Positions 55,286 to 64,000 of a stretch of 64,000 nt of DNA are shown here, in pieces. The notes under the pieces were generated by a model. That model searched no databases, was not told the origin of the DNA, and was given only the letters and a program-made list of their open reading frames with translations. The stretch is from G965267335 sp965267335 (GTDB lineage Bacteria > Bacteroidota > Bacteroidia > Cytophagales > JAAEPT01). The stretch is from positions 2,170,001 to 2,234,000 of the forward strand of contig OZ253953.1 of the NCBI GenBank assembly GCA_965267335.1, read 5' to 3'. Both the position numbers and the translations under genes were made by a program. The number at the start of each line of letters is the position of its first letter. Position 1 is the stretch's first letter.

Positions 55286-56839
55286 TTAATTTTCATTTAA
55301 CCCTAGCTTAGTATTTATTTGTTTTCTAATGGCCACCGGGTCAATTCTTTCAGAGGTATTTATCTTCACTGTATGGTTGAGTTCAGACTTCGAAAGAGAG
55401 TCATGTGATTTGATTTGTTCCTTAAATACTGAAAGGTCAGCATCTGAGATGTCATTTGTTCTTTCTGTAATCCATTGTTCTATTTTGCTCTCCGGGGCGG
55501 AACAATGCAGTATAATAAAACCGACATTTTCGTTTTTTGCCAATTCGTGGATCCTGGTTCTCTTTTGTATGTCTAAGTAGGTGGCATCAAGAATAACCGT
55601 TTGATTGGATTGTACAATTCCTGTAGCCAATTCAGCCATGTGATTGTAAGTGTTATTCGTTTGTTCTTCTGAATAAATATCACTCTTATGGTCGTTCAGC
55701 TGTACCTGGTGGAGGTGCTTTCTAACCGCATCTGATCGAATATGGATGGCGGGCAGAGCTTCATTTAAAAGGCGAACAACCGTACTTTTGCCTGATCCTG
55801 AGAAGCCATGTGTTATTATAATGATGCCATTACTCTGATTCAAGTAGCTTTCTGATTGTAAAAAGTATTCTTTTGATTGTTTATTCAGACTCTCCTGGGT
55901 TTGACTATCAGATTCATTTGTTGCAGCAATACCAATGACCATGAACCGAATGTAAGCTCTGATGCTTTTGTAGAGAGGCAGGAGTGGAGCTCCAGGGTAG
56001 TCACCCGATAATTCCAGATAGCGATTGAGGACAGCCATTGAATGGTTGGTCATTCCTTGAGATTCCAGATCCATGAGTAAGAAAGCCAGATCATAAAGTG
56101 TGTCTATGTTTTTATATAAATCATTGAACTCAATGCAATCGAATAACTGTAGCTCGCCATCAACCAGACAAATATTGTTTAAGTGCAGGTCTCCATGACA
56201 CTCCCGAATTTTTAAGGATTCTGTTCGGTCGTCTAATAACGTACTCATGGACTGGATGGCGGTATCCACTTTGGATGAATATGCGTTAATCCTTTCGGGG
56301 TTTACGGAATTGGTTTTTCGAGATTGTTCAATAATATCGGCAACCATAGCTTTGAAATTCTCGAATCCTCCGAAGCCTTCTTCAATTATTTTGGCATTAG
56401 AATGGGTTTTGTGAATTACATCAGCTAGCGAGTGGGGCAAATTAAGTGCTGTAAATTCTTTTTTATGAACGAGGTGAGTTAGAAGAGACTCCTGCTCAAA
56501 TGCATTCATCCTCACGGCATATTCTTTTACTGATACAGTTTCATCAGGCTCAAAGGAAAAGCCGTTCTCAGTTTCATAGATGGCTATAACATCAATATAA
56601 ACTTTGGGTGCTCTTGGCTTATTTAGGCGAATTTCCTCTTCACAATAATGTTTTCTTTGTTCTAAAGTAGTGAAGTCAAGAAAATCCAATTTGATGGATT
56701 TTTTGACCTTATAAGCAACATTAGGAGTAATGATAAGGTCTGAAATGTGAGTTTGGATATGCTTAACGCATCCTTCACCCTCCAAATTGTGAGTTTCGCT
56801 CTTGCAAAGCCACTCAATGATAGATGATTGTAACCCCAT
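55286..56839 (-). CDS. Fusion of aminoglycoside-phosphotransferase-like kinase fold and P-loop ATPase
   Basis: 517 residues. The N-terminal about 330 residues have the APH/COG2187 layout, with the catalytic CHGDLHLNNICLV and metal-binding LFDCIEFND. The C-terminal domain starts at IIITHGFSGSGKST (Walker A) with HIRSDAVRKHLHQ and VILDATYL, as in COG0645 small-molecule kinases. Bacterial proteins with this two-domain order are widespread, and neither substrate is established. No signal peptide, so cytoplasmic. It is separated from the mannosyltransferase gene by 41 bp in the same direction. Confidence 0.88.
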   Translation of the reverse strand: MGLQSSIIEWLCKSETHNLEGEGCVKHIQTHISDLIITPNVAYKVKKSIKLDFLDFTTLEQRKHYCEEEIRLNKPRAPKVYIDVIAIYETENGFSFEPDETVSVKEYAVRMNAFEQESLLTHLVHKKEFTALNLPHSLADVIHKTHSNAKIIEEGFGGFENFKAMVADIIEQSRKTNSVNPERINAYSSKVDTAIQSMSTLLDDRTESLKIRECHGDLHLNNICLVDGELQLFDCIEFNDLYKNIDTLYDLAFLLMDLESQGMTNHSMAVLNRYLELSGDYPGAPLLPLYKSIRAYIRFMVIGIAATNESDSQTQESLNKQSKEYFLQSESYLNQSNGIIIITHGFSGSGKSTVVRLLNEALPAIHIRSDAVRKHLHQVQLNDHKSDIYSEEQTNNTYNHMAELATGIVQSNQTVILDATYLDIQKRTRIHELAKNENVGFIILHCSAPESKIEQWITERTNDISDADLSVFKEQIKSHDSLSKSELNHTVKINTSERIDPVAIRKQINTKLGLNEN

Positions 56840-57015
56840 ATTAGGGATTGAATTTAGGACATAAGTATCCCGTTCCCAAAAAGAATGGGGATAAGAACTA
56901 TAAAATAATTCAGGAATAATTACAGCTTAAAAGAGATCTTAAGGTAGAGGAACAGTTTCAAAAAAGACTCGAAAAGGAGTAAATTGAAAAAGTCAGGAGG
57001 TCTCTTGAAAAGCTA
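56840..57015. other. Non-coding stretch between the kinase fusion and a small lipoprotein gene
   Basis: 176 bp with no convincing gene. A short dyad (TATCCC/GGGATA, 56866-56893) lies near the kinase start. On the plus strand one frame has about 20 and then 12 open codons of Lys/Glu-rich sequence split by a stop and without a start codon, possibly a decayed fragment. Confidence 0.4.
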
Positions 57016-57162
57016 TTAAATATTCTCGTCTAGGTCGGTCTGAGCTGGTTTTTCAGTGTTTTTTACGTCATTCTTAACGTAAGTAGCACATACTCTGTGC
57101 TGGAAACACGAAGTCAATCCAACTGTAAAAACGATTCCGAAGATTACTGCTAACTTTCTCAT
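57016..57162 (-). CDS. Small lipoprotein (48 residues)
   Basis: ATG 57162 to TAA 57016. MRKLAVIFGIVFTVGLTSC is a complete lipoprotein signal (lipobox LTSC, Cys19), followed by a short mature part beginning FQHRVCATYVKNDVKN and an acidic end. Many Bacteroidota encode such tiny lipoproteins and their functions are unknown. A TATCTTTG box (57183-57190) sits 20 bp before the ATG, supporting expression as a single gene between speA and the kinase fusion. Confidence 0.7.
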   Translation of the reverse strand: MRKLAVIFGIVFTVGLTSCFQHRVCATYVKNDVKNTEKPAQTDLDENI

Positions 57163-57182
57163 AATCCAAATTGATTTAAACT

Positions 57183-57190
57183 CAAAGATA
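57183..57190 (-). promoter_or_regulatory. -7 box (TATCTTTG) of the small lipoprotein gene
   Basis: Perfect TAnnTTTG on the minus strand, 20 bp before the ATG at 57162. Confidence 0.45.
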
Positions 57191-57227
57191 AAAAATTACA
57201 TTCAGAATAGAAATAGAAAAACTTATT

Positions 57228-58616
57228 TTAATACCCCAATATGTCTAACATATCTCTTTCATTCTGTTCTTCACGGAATAATCTATCAATAATCTTGCCA
57301 TTTTCATCTTTCTGAAGAATGATGTGTTTAGGGGCTGGGATCAGGCAATGCTGGATGCCACCGTAGCCTCCAATGCTTTCCTGGTAGGCCCCGGTATGGA
57401 AGAAACCAATATATTGTGAATCACCATTGTTTACTGCAGGCATAAAAACTTCGGATGAGTGTACTTCTGAGTTATAGTAATCCTGACTGTCGCAGGTAAG
57501 TCCTCCCAGGTTGACTCTCCGGTACTCTTTTTCCCAGTTATTCACTGACAATAGAATAAAACGTTGATTAATGGCCCAGGTATCAGGTAGGTTGGTGATA
57601 AACGAACCATCAATCATATACCATAGCTCTTTGTCGTTCTGAAGTTTTTGATCCAATATCGAATAGAGTACTGCTCCGCTTTCTCCGACCGTATGCGTGC
57701 CAAACTCAGTGAAAATATCCGGTTCAGGTACACCGTGCTCGTAACATATGGTTTGAATACTCTCGATGATCTGGTCGATCAGTTCCTGAAACTCAAACTG
57801 GAATAATAGTGAAGTCTTAATAGGTAATCCTCCGCCAATATCAATGAACTGGAGTTCAGGGCATATTTTTTTGAGCTCACAGTATTTTTCAATGAACTTG
57901 TTCAATTCATTCCAGTAATAGGCTGTATCCCGAATCCCGGTGTTGATAAAAAAGTGAAGGAGTTTAAGTGTGAATTTCGGATTATTCTGGATCTTCTTTT
58001 TGTAAAGGCTGATTATGTCCTTGTACCTCACTCCTAATCTCGAGGTGTAAAACTCAAATCCTGGATTTTCATCGGAAGCTATTCTGATGCCTAGCTGAGC
58101 GTGCTTTTCGACTCCTTTATCATAAGCTTCAATTTCTTTCAGGTTGTCTAATATTGGGATGCAATTTTGGTGTCCTGAGTTGATCGTTTTACATATATTA
58201 CTCGTATATGCCGGTCGCTTAAACCCATTGCAAAGAATATATTTATTCTCATCAAATAACTTTTTTTCCTTTAACCGGTTGATTATTTCCAGATCAAACG
58301 CAGAAGAGGTTTCAAGATGTATGTCATTCCGAAGCGCTTCTTCCAAAACAAAAGAAAAGTGTGAGGATTTAGTACAATAACTATACAGGTATTTTCCCTG
58401 ATAATTATTGCGCTCCATTGCTTCAGAAAAATAGTGTCGGGCTCTTCTTATTTGAGAGCTAATTTTTGGCAAATAGGTGAGCTTCAGTGGAGTACCGTAT
58501 TTCTTGATCAACTCCATCAAATCTATATTGTTGAAATACAGATTGCCATCTTCGACATAGAACTCTTCGTTGGGAAACTCAAATGTCTGCTCAATAAGGT
58601 CGTGATAGTTTTGCAT
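57228..58616 (-). CDS. speA: Arginine decarboxylase, short Bacteroidota form
   Basis: 462 residues. A fold-type III PLP enzyme: the PLP-binding Lys83 lies in YSYCTKSSHF; glycine-rich phosphate site FIDIGGGLPIK; EFGTHTVGES; and GGLTCDSQDYYN with the substrate-contact Cys/Asp. The protein matches the roughly 460-residue Bacteroidota arginine decarboxylase remembered from flavobacteria (start QTFEFPNEEF, end MLDILGY), rather than the 650-residue E. coli SpeA or diaminopimelate decarboxylase. It converts arginine to agmatine for polyamine synthesis. It is divergent from argS across 78 bp. Confidence 0.9.
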   Translation of the reverse strand: MQNYHDLIEQTFEFPNEEFYVEDGNLYFNNIDLMELIKKYGTPLKLTYLPKISSQIRRARHYFSEAMERNNYQGKYLYSYCTKSSHFSFVLEEALRNDIHLETSSAFDLEIINRLKEKKLFDENKYILCNGFKRPAYTSNICKTINSGHQNCIPILDNLKEIEAYDKGVEKHAQLGIRIASDENPGFEFYTSRLGVRYKDIISLYKKKIQNNPKFTLKLLHFFINTGIRDTAYYWNELNKFIEKYCELKKICPELQFIDIGGGLPIKTSLLFQFEFQELIDQIIESIQTICYEHGVPEPDIFTEFGTHTVGESGAVLYSILDQKLQNDKELWYMIDGSFITNLPDTWAINQRFILLSVNNWEKEYRRVNLGGLTCDSQDYYNSEVHSSEVFMPAVNNGDSQYIGFFHTGAYQESIGGYGGIQHCLIPAPKHIILQKDENGKIIDRLFREEQNERDMLDILGY

Positions 58617-58694
58617 TTACTATTTCGATGAAATTATGAGGGGCAATATTCTTATAATTTTACAATCTTTGCAAAAAATGTGAGCCACATTCCT

Positions 58695-60479
58695 ATGAAT
58701 CCGGAAGTTGAAATAAAAGAGTGTATTGCCAAGGCCTTTGAGAGTGAATTTTCAGAAACGGTAAAAGCTAGTGAGTTGAGTCTGCAACCCACAAAAAAGG
58801 AGTTTACCGGAACTTTTACCTTTGTGACTTTTCCCTATGGCAGGATAAGTAAGAAATCACCGGAGGAAACAGCTAAAACAATCGGAGCCTTTTTAGAGGC
58901 CAATAGCTCAATAGTCAGTGGCTTTAACGTAGTGAAGGGCTTTCTGAACATTGAATTAAATGATAGCATTTGGGTTGATCTTTTAACGACAATACTTTCA
59001 GATGATCAATTTGGGGTTTTAGCACAGCAAGGTGAAAAAATAATGGTTGAGTATTCTTCTCCGAATACGAACAAACCCCTACACCTTGGCCATCTACGAA
59101 ATAATTTTCTGGGCTATTCATTATCAGAAATACTCAAAGCCAATGGTCATCAGGTGACGAAAGCCAATTTGATCAACGACAGGGGGATTCATATTTGTAA
59201 GTCCATGATTGCTTATGAGCGATTTGGCAATAACGAATCACCTGAGTCAGCTGGAAAAAAAGGTGATCACTTGGTCGGTGACTACTATGTCGCATTTGAT
59301 AAGGCTTACAAGGAGGAAATCGAAGCTCTTGTGAGTGAAGGAGCAGAGGAGGAGTCGGCCAAGAAGGAGGCCTCCATATTAAAGGAAGCTCAATCTATGC
59401 TTCAAAAGTGGGAAAATGGAGATGCCGATGTGCGCGCCTTGTGGCAGAAAATGAACTCCTGGGTCTATGATGGTTTTGAGGACACTTACAAACTAATTGG
59501 GGTAGATTTTGACAAATACTATTACGAGTCAGATACCTACATTCTAGGAAAAGACCTTGTTGAAGAAGGGCTGGAGAAAGGTGTTTTCTTCAAGAAGGAA
59601 GATGGTTCGGTTTGGTGTGACCTGAGCGATGAAGGGATGGACGAAAAACTCGTTCTAAGAGGAGATGGAACCTCCGTCTACATTACCCAGGATATGGGAA
59701 CAGCTGATTTGAAGTACAAGGACTTTGAGCTGGATCGATCTATTTATGTGGTTGGTAATGAACAGGATTATCACTTTCAGGTATTAAAGTTGATCCTCAA
59801 AAAACTGGGACGACCATATGCAGATGGGATATATCATATGTCATATGGAATGGTGGATTTACCAACCGGCAAAATGAAATCCAGAGAAGGTACTGTGGTT
59901 GATGCAGATGATCTGATCCAGGAAATGATTGATACTGCGAAGTCAAGAACCGAGGAGTTAGGAAAGATTGATGGGTTTACTGAAGCGCAGGCCAATGAGT
60001 TGTACCGTCAACTGGCACTTGGTGCAATTAAGTACTACCTACTCAAGGTAGATCCAAAGAAGCGAATGTTGTTTAATCCTGCTGAGTCAGTAGACTTTCA
60101 GGGAGATACAGGTGTATTTATCCAGTTTACTCATGCCCGATTGTCTGCTATAGTCAGAAAGGCAGAGGAAGATAATATTGACTTCAAAGCACTGTCTTCT
60201 GATGTCAGCTTAAATAATTATGAGGTGGAATTACTGGAGCTTTTGAATATGTACCCCAAAAAGATTAAGGAATCCGGGGATAATTATTCTCCATCTATAA
60301 TTGCACAGTATTCCTATGATGTGGCCAAAGCTTACTCCAGGTTTTATACCGAGTGCCCTATATTTACTGACCCCGATAAGGATGTAGTAAGGACCCGTGT
60401 GGCTATATCCAAAGCAACCGGGGTTGTAATTAAGAATAGTCTTGCCTTGTTGGGTATCGAGGCACCTCAGCGAATGTAA
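58695..60479 (+). CDS. argS: Arginyl-tRNA synthetase
   Basis: 594 residues from ATG 58695 (MNPEVEIKECIAKAF); an in-frame GTG 15 bp upstream is possible. N-terminal Add-1 type domain, the class I HIGH-type motif PLHLGHLRNN, LINDRGIHICKSM, TQDMGTADLKY, VVGNEQDYHFQVL, and KMSKS-like GKMKSREGTV. The anticodon-binding C-terminus ends LLGIEAPQRM. It charges tRNA-Arg. The sequence AATCTTTG, one mismatch from TAnnTTTG, lies about 25 bp before the ATG. The gene is 4 bp upstream of menA. Confidence 0.96.
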   Translation: MNPEVEIKECIAKAFESEFSETVKASELSLQPTKKEFTGTFTFVTFPYGRISKKSPEETAKTIGAFLEANSSIVSGFNVVKGFLNIELNDSIWVDLLTTILSDDQFGVLAQQGEKIMVEYSSPNTNKPLHLGHLRNNFLGYSLSEILKANGHQVTKANLINDRGIHICKSMIAYERFGNNESPESAGKKGDHLVGDYYVAFDKAYKEEIEALVSEGAEEESAKKEASILKEAQSMLQKWENGDADVRALWQKMNSWVYDGFEDTYKLIGVDFDKYYYESDTYILGKDLVEEGLEKGVFFKKEDGSVWCDLSDEGMDEKLVLRGDGTSVYITQDMGTADLKYKDFELDRSIYVVGNEQDYHFQVLKLILKKLGRPYADGIYHMSYGMVDLPTGKMKSREGTVVDADDLIQEMIDTAKSRTEELGKIDGFTEAQANELYRQLALGAIKYYLLKVDPKKRMLFNPAESVDFQGDTGVFIQFTHARLSAIVRKAEEDNIDFKALSSDVSLNNYEVELLELLNMYPKKIKESGDNYSPSIIAQYSYDVAKAYSRFYTECPIFTDPDKDVVRTRVAISKATGVVIKNSLALLGIEAPQRM

Positions 60480-60483
60480 TTAA

Positions 60484-61389
60484 ATGAAAAACTGGATCGT
60501 AGCATTTAGATTAAGAACGCTGCCACTTGCGCTTTCCTGCATTGGTATGGGAACCTTTCTTGCGGCTATGGTCGGTCAATTTGACGGGCTTATTTTTAGT
60601 TTATGTATTACCACAACAATTTTTTTGCAGATACTCTCTAATCTGGCCAACGACTATGGTGATTCGCAGCATGGAGCTGATAGCCATGAGAGGCAAGGGC
60701 CTTCCCGGACTGTTCAGTCTGGAGCTATTTCAAAAAAGGATATGTTCAGCGCTATTCTGATTTTTGGGCTACTCTCATTTGTCTCTGGTATTGTTCTTAT
60801 CTATACGGCTTTTAACGGCTTATCCAGGGACTTCTACATTTTTCTGGGAATGGGACTAACCGCTATCGCTGCGGCAGTGATGTATACCATGGGAAAACGA
60901 CCGTATGGCTATGCTGGTTTAGGCGATATTTCTGTGATGATCTTTTTTGGGTTGGTTGGTGTGTGCGGATCGTATTACTTATTTACACAGCAACTAAATA
61001 ATTGGATAATCCTTCCGGCCTTGTCCTGTGGATGTTTTGCAACGGGAGTACTTAATGTGAACAATATCCGTGATATTGAAAGCGACAGAGCAGCTGGGAA
61101 AAAGTCTATTCCTGTAAGAATCGGCCGTAAATCAGCGGTTGTATACCATTGGGTGCTGTTAAGTGTCGGGTTCACCAGCACTGGGGTGTTGGTTTTTTTG
61201 AATTACTTCAGCCCTTATCAGTTATTGTTTTTGTTGAGTTTGCCTCTTTTTGTTTTCAATGGCATACAGGTTGCAAAAAGAAAAGTTGTTCAGGAATTGG
61301 ATCCGCTGTTGAAACAGTTGGCACTAAGTACATTACTCTTTGTAGTTTTGTTTGGGCTTGGCAATATACTTGCCGTAAAATATTTGTGA
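60484..61389 (+). CDS. menA: 1,4-dihydroxy-2-naphthoate polyprenyltransferase
   Basis: 301 residues with about eight to nine membrane helices. UbiA-family Asp motifs are both present: NLANDYGDSQHGAD (first site) and NNIRDIESDRAAGKKSIPVRIG (second site). The N-terminus AFRLRTLPLALSCIGMG is typical of MenA. It prenylates 1,4-dihydroxy-2-naphthoate to give demethylmenaquinone, indicating menaquinone-based respiration. It follows argS by 4 bp and probably shares its transcript. Confidence 0.95.
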   Translation: MKNWIVAFRLRTLPLALSCIGMGTFLAAMVGQFDGLIFSLCITTTIFLQILSNLANDYGDSQHGADSHERQGPSRTVQSGAISKKDMFSAILIFGLLSFVSGIVLIYTAFNGLSRDFYIFLGMGLTAIAAAVMYTMGKRPYGYAGLGDISVMIFFGLVGVCGSYYLFTQQLNNWIILPALSCGCFATGVLNVNNIRDIESDRAAGKKSIPVRIGRKSAVVYHWVLLSVGFTSTGVLVFLNYFSPYQLLFLLSLPLFVFNGIQVAKRKVVQELDPLLKQLALSTLLFVVLFGLGNILAVKYL

Positions 61390-61484
61390 TTTAAGCGTTT
61401 TGCTTGTTGAGGTTGAGTTAAGTATTTAATTCACAATCTGTCGGGTTTAGGTCTTTTAATTCTAATATGTACACCTAGCTTTAT

Positions 61485-61492
61485 TACCTTTG
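61485..61492 (+). promoter_or_regulatory. -7 box (TACCTTTG) of the GH8 gene
   Basis: Perfect TAnnTTTG ending 5 bp before the ATG at 61498; a start site 5-7 bp downstream would fall on or beside the start codon. Confidence 0.5.
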
Positions 61493-61497
61493 ATGGT

Positions 61498-62655
61498 ATG
61501 AAGCGATTAGTGATTTTTTCTTTGATTCTGTTGTGTTTACCGGTATTCAGTCAGGATTCCGTGTTTTTTAAATTTCCTCAAAAAGCTGATTATCCTTATG
61601 GTATTCAACCACAAAACCCAAATCATGATACACTACTTTCCGCGTATAAAAAATGGAAGGAAAAGTACGTGACAGCTGAGGGTTGCCGGAAGGGTAGGCG
61701 GGTATTGTGGCATGACAATAAGAGCACGGTTTCAGAAGGTATCGGTTATGGTATGTTGATGGCTGTCTATTTCAATGACAAGGAGCTGTTAGATGACTTG
61801 TATACATACTATAAGTCGTTTCCCAATATGCATGGCTTGATGCACTGGAAAATTGATGAAAAAGGAGGGATTGCTGGGCAAAATGCAGCCACGGACGCAG
61901 AAGAGGATGTTGCTTTTGCACTGATAATGGCTTATGAGCAATGGGGAGAAATCAAGGAAAAAGGTCAAATTAGGTATCACAAGGAAGCCAAATCAATGCT
62001 GTATAAGATTATGGATTATGAAGTGGAGGGTTCCAGTGATGTTTTAAAGCCGGGTGATATGTGGGGAGGCAGCAAAACGACAAATCCTTCATACTTTGCA
62101 CCGGCCTACTACAGGGTGTTCTATAAGTTTTCTAATGATAAAAGGTGGTTGAAGGTAGCCGACAAGAGCTATGAGGTGTTATTTAATTGCTGGAACGACA
62201 GTACCGGACTTGTGCCTGACTGGTGTAATGCCGAAGGTGGACCTGCAAGCGGAGTAGGCTGGGCACGTGAGCAGGGTAAAGCTTATCTGTATGATGCGGC
62301 CCGTACCCCCTGGAGAATAGCACTAGACTATCTCTGGTATGGTACAGAGGATGCAAAAAAGTACTGTACAAAAGTGTCAGACTTTGTAAAGGAGCTTACA
62401 GTTTTTAGAATCAGGGATGGCTATTACCTTGACGGTTCCCGTATTGGTAGTAATCACAATAGTACTTTCATTGGGCCATTTGGAGTAGGAACTATGGCAA
62501 CGGATGAGAGCTATCAAAGACTAACCGAACAGGCTTATTACGAAAACATCAAAGTGTTTACCAATGACTACTTCAACGATTGTCTAAGGATTCTGACTTT
62601 GTTAGTTCAGAACGGAAATTTTGATATTCCAGCTAAATACAAGGAGATAGACTAA
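61498..62655 (+). CDS. Glycoside hydrolase family 8 (endoglucanase-type)
   Basis: 385 residues. Signal peptide ending at PVFSQ. GH8 landmarks: catalytic acid Glu80 in STVSEGIGYGML, the ATDAEED segment (Asp133, family signature), DMWGGSKTTNPSYFAPAYYRVF, DWCNAEGG and YDAARTPWRIA, whose Asp is the usual base position. GH8 enzymes hydrolyse beta-1,4-glucans, xylan or chitosan; BcsZ of cellulose operons also belongs here, but no cellulose synthase genes are in view. No carbohydrate-binding module or T9SS sorting domain, so it is probably periplasmic (inference). The stop overlaps the convergent lipoprotein gene. Confidence 0.93.
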   Translation: MKRLVIFSLILLCLPVFSQDSVFFKFPQKADYPYGIQPQNPNHDTLLSAYKKWKEKYVTAEGCRKGRRVLWHDNKSTVSEGIGYGMLMAVYFNDKELLDDLYTYYKSFPNMHGLMHWKIDEKGGIAGQNAATDAEEDVAFALIMAYEQWGEIKEKGQIRYHKEAKSMLYKIMDYEVEGSSDVLKPGDMWGGSKTTNPSYFAPAYYRVFYKFSNDKRWLKVADKSYEVLFNCWNDSTGLVPDWCNAEGGPASGVGWAREQGKAYLYDAARTPWRIALDYLWYGTEDAKKYCTKVSDFVKELTVFRIRDGYYLDGSRIGSNHNSTFIGPFGVGTMATDESYQRLTEQAYYENIKVFTNDYFNDCLRILTLLVQNGNFDIPAKYKEID

Positions 62656-63614
62656 TTACCGAACTCTTTATCGAGCTGTTCCGCAATTTCTTGTTGTGCT
62701 CTTAATTTTTTCTCATACTCAGAGGCTTTTGGGCAACCGAGCCTTTCGGCTTTCCCCAACCAGTCGAAAGCTAAATCAAAGTTTCCTTTTAATTCACTCG
62801 CAACAGCCATATTAAAGCAGGCTTTTGAACGAAGAGACTTTTTGTCACTCTTAGTCAGGTTGCGCCAGATAATAATTGCCTTATCAACTTCTTCGCGGTC
62901 AATGTAAGCCTTTGCCGTGATCAGGTCATTGTGTCCTGTGCTATAATACTCTCTTGATATTCTCTTCCATTGTGGACAGATTAGCGAATGATAGTCTTCA
63001 ACCAGCTTATAGGCCACAATATCAATGGCTGATTTTTCTTCTTCGGGAGTCGGTCTTTCATAACCTTCCAGTTGTTGAAAATGACTGGATCTGTGGGTAG
63101 AAACTGGTTCTGTCGAATTCTTGGAATACATCTTGAATCCGGCTTTCATGGTCACCAGTGTGGAATAAGTATAAACCTTGGAGGTCGTAAGTTGACCATA
63201 CTCGTCTTCGTAGGTCTCGTAATACTCGTTGGTGTAACTGTCTGACTGGGTATAGACATCTGAAATCATTAATAGTGCATCTGCTTCCGTCATGTCGAGC
63301 AATTCTTTGTAAGGGATTGTATCATCACATAAGAATTGGTCATCACATATGGGATATACGTTATCCGGGTTAATGACTTCAAACCTGGGTGATAACGACA
63401 GATTTCCTTTGAGGTGATAAAATATTCTTTCCACACCCAAGGAGTCCTCGTGTTTCAGAGTAAGTCCTTTCTTAACCCCAATCAGTACTTGTTGAATGTT
63501 TGATGGGACCGGTTTACGGCTAGGTTGTAAAGTGCTTACATAAAGAGTCGAAGTACAGGACGTAGTTAATGCAATAGAAACCAGGAAAATATGTAGTCTA
63601 AAAAGTTGTCGCAT
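62652..63614 (-). CDS. Lipoprotein with N-terminal DUF6340-like region and C-terminal TPR-like helices
   Basis: 320 residues from ATG 63614; the frame extends upstream, but that part overlaps the next gene. Lipobox LTTSC (Cys about 20), followed by STLYVSTLQPSRKPVPSNIQQVLIGVKKG, here cited as residues about 21-49 and key to the resemblance to Bacteroidota DUF6340 lipoproteins. Alanine-rich TPR-like helices occupy about 230-310 (CFNMAVASELKGNFDLAF). A one-base overlap (TGATG) couples it to the DUF4159 gene upstream. The family assignment is tentative and the function unknown. Confidence 0.72.
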   Translation of the reverse strand: MRQLFRLHIFLVSIALTTSCTSTLYVSTLQPSRKPVPSNIQQVLIGVKKGLTLKHEDSLGVERIFYHLKGNLSLSPRFEVINPDNVYPICDDQFLCDDTIPYKELLDMTEADALLMISDVYTQSDSYTNEYYETYEDEYGQLTTSKVYTYSTLVTMKAGFKMYSKNSTEPVSTHRSSHFQQLEGYERPTPEEEKSAIDIVAYKLVEDYHSLICPQWKRISREYYSTGHNDLITAKAYIDREEVDKAIIIWRNLTKSDKKSLRSKACFNMAVASELKGNFDLAFDWLGKAERLGCPKASEYEKKLRAQQEIAEQLDKEFGN

Positions 63615-64000
63615 CAGTAACTTGTGAAAGCAAAAGATAAGATGTTGGCACCCATTTTTAATGCTTGTAGCCTTACTTCCTCCGGATCGTTGTACACTTC
63701 CTGATCCTCCCATCCATTACCTAAATCGCACTCAAAGCTATAAAAACAAATCAAGCGCCCTTCGTGAAGTATACCGAAGCCCTGTGGTGGTTTGCCATCG
63801 TGTTCGTGAATCTTTGGGAGGCCGTTGGGGAAATTATATTTTTGATGGTAAATTTTATGGTCATAAGGGATTTCAACGAACTCTTTATCCGGAAAGACCT
63901 TTTGCATCTCTACACGAATAAACTTGTCTAAGCCGTAGTTATCATCTATATGTAAGAAACCTCCACCGAGTAGATACGTTCTTAAGTTTTCTGCTTCCTG
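63614..64000 (-). CDS. DUF4159 family protein (5' end outside window)
   Basis: The visible 128 residues are the C-terminal part of a DUF4159 domain: LRTYLLGGGFLHIDDNYG, EMQKVFPDKEFVEIPYDH, GLPKIHEHDGKPPQGFGI, RLICFYSFECDLGNGWED and a terminal LKMGANILSFAFT. The start codon lies beyond the window edge. DUF4159 proteins are often found near envelope or MoxR/CoxE-type gene sets, and their function is not established. It is translationally coupled to the downstream lipoprotein gene. Confidence 0.87.
   Translation of the reverse strand, partial: QEAENLRTYLLGGGFLHIDDNYGLDKFIRVEMQKVFPDKEFVEIPYDHKIYHQKYNFPNGLPKIHEHDGKPPQGFGILHEGRLICFYSFECDLGNGWEDQEVYNDPEEVRLQALKMGANILSFAFTSY

Noticed and set aside
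56866..56893. Dyad TATCCC/GGGATA as terminator or operator
   Set aside because: Only 6-bp arms with a 16-bp loop and no adjacent T-tract; chance occurrence is likely.
56900..57036. Plus-strand Lys/Glu-rich open stretch that could be a broken coiled-coil gene
   Set aside because: No start codon, an internal stop after about 20 codons and only about 33 codons in total; too short to call a pseudogene.

Overview
This window looks like a chromosomal segment of a Bacteroidota bacterium, probably of the Cytophagales or a neighbouring order (order-level placement is inference). The signs are: AT-rich DNA; weak or absent Shine-Dalgarno sequences; repeated TAnnTTTG -7 promoter boxes close to start codons; many Bacteroidota-type lipoproteins; and type IX secretion system (T9SS) components. 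These components are a PorP/SprF protein, a type B gliding-associated C-terminal sorting domain, and a PorV-like plus PorU-like (peptidase C25) pair. No rRNA, tRNA, CRISPR array, phage or complete insertion sequence was seen.

Layout. 1-17.7 kb (minus strand): a cell-envelope block with a giant 3,780-residue repeat protein bearing a T9SS type B tail, a PorE-like TPR/PD40/carboxypeptidase-regulatory lipoprotein lacking the usual OmpA tail, a beta-propeller protein with a SPOR domain, a TonB-dependent receptor, and a lipoprotein cut by the window edge. A PorP/SprF gene diverges from the giant gene at 17.95 kb. 19.0-22.2 kb: a four-gene sugar-nucleotide and methyltransferase operon (RmlC-type epimerase, two SDR epimerases, SAM methyltransferase). 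22.3-27.6 kb: an M23 peptidase lipoprotein, two DUF3857/transglutaminase-type proteins (one active-looking, one apparently dead) and a membrane protein. 27.7-34.2 kb: a 2,143-residue protein with an N-terminal beta-barrel and a long Ig-like tail, including seven nearly identical DNA repeats.

34.4-42.8 kb: an S9 prolyl oligopeptidase lipoprotein, a small ORF, three tandem paralogous membrane proteins behind purB, a PaaE-like iron-sulfur flavoreductase and an M3 oligoendopeptidase. At 42.84-42.99 kb lies a 145-bp element with perfect 18-bp terminal inverted repeats. 43.0-50.5 kb: a lipoprotein, a membrane protein and the PorV-like/PorU-like pair. 50.5-58.6 kb: folA, fmt, a NamZ-like DUF1343 lipoprotein, an FtsX/LolE-type permease, a polyprenol-phosphate mannosyltransferase, a kinase-fold/P-loop fusion, a 48-residue lipoprotein and short-form speA. 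58.7-64 kb: argS, menA, a GH8 glucanase, a lipoprotein and a DUF4159 protein cut by the window edge.

Common theme: housekeeping genes (purB, folA, fmt, argS, menA, speA) are interspersed with a rich envelope and surface-display repertoire. The giant CTD-B protein, the PorP/SprF protein, the PorE-like lipoprotein and the PorV/PorU-like pair fit one T9SS-dependent surface-attachment pathway. The barrel-plus-Ig protein may be a separate, T9SS-independent way of displaying repeats.
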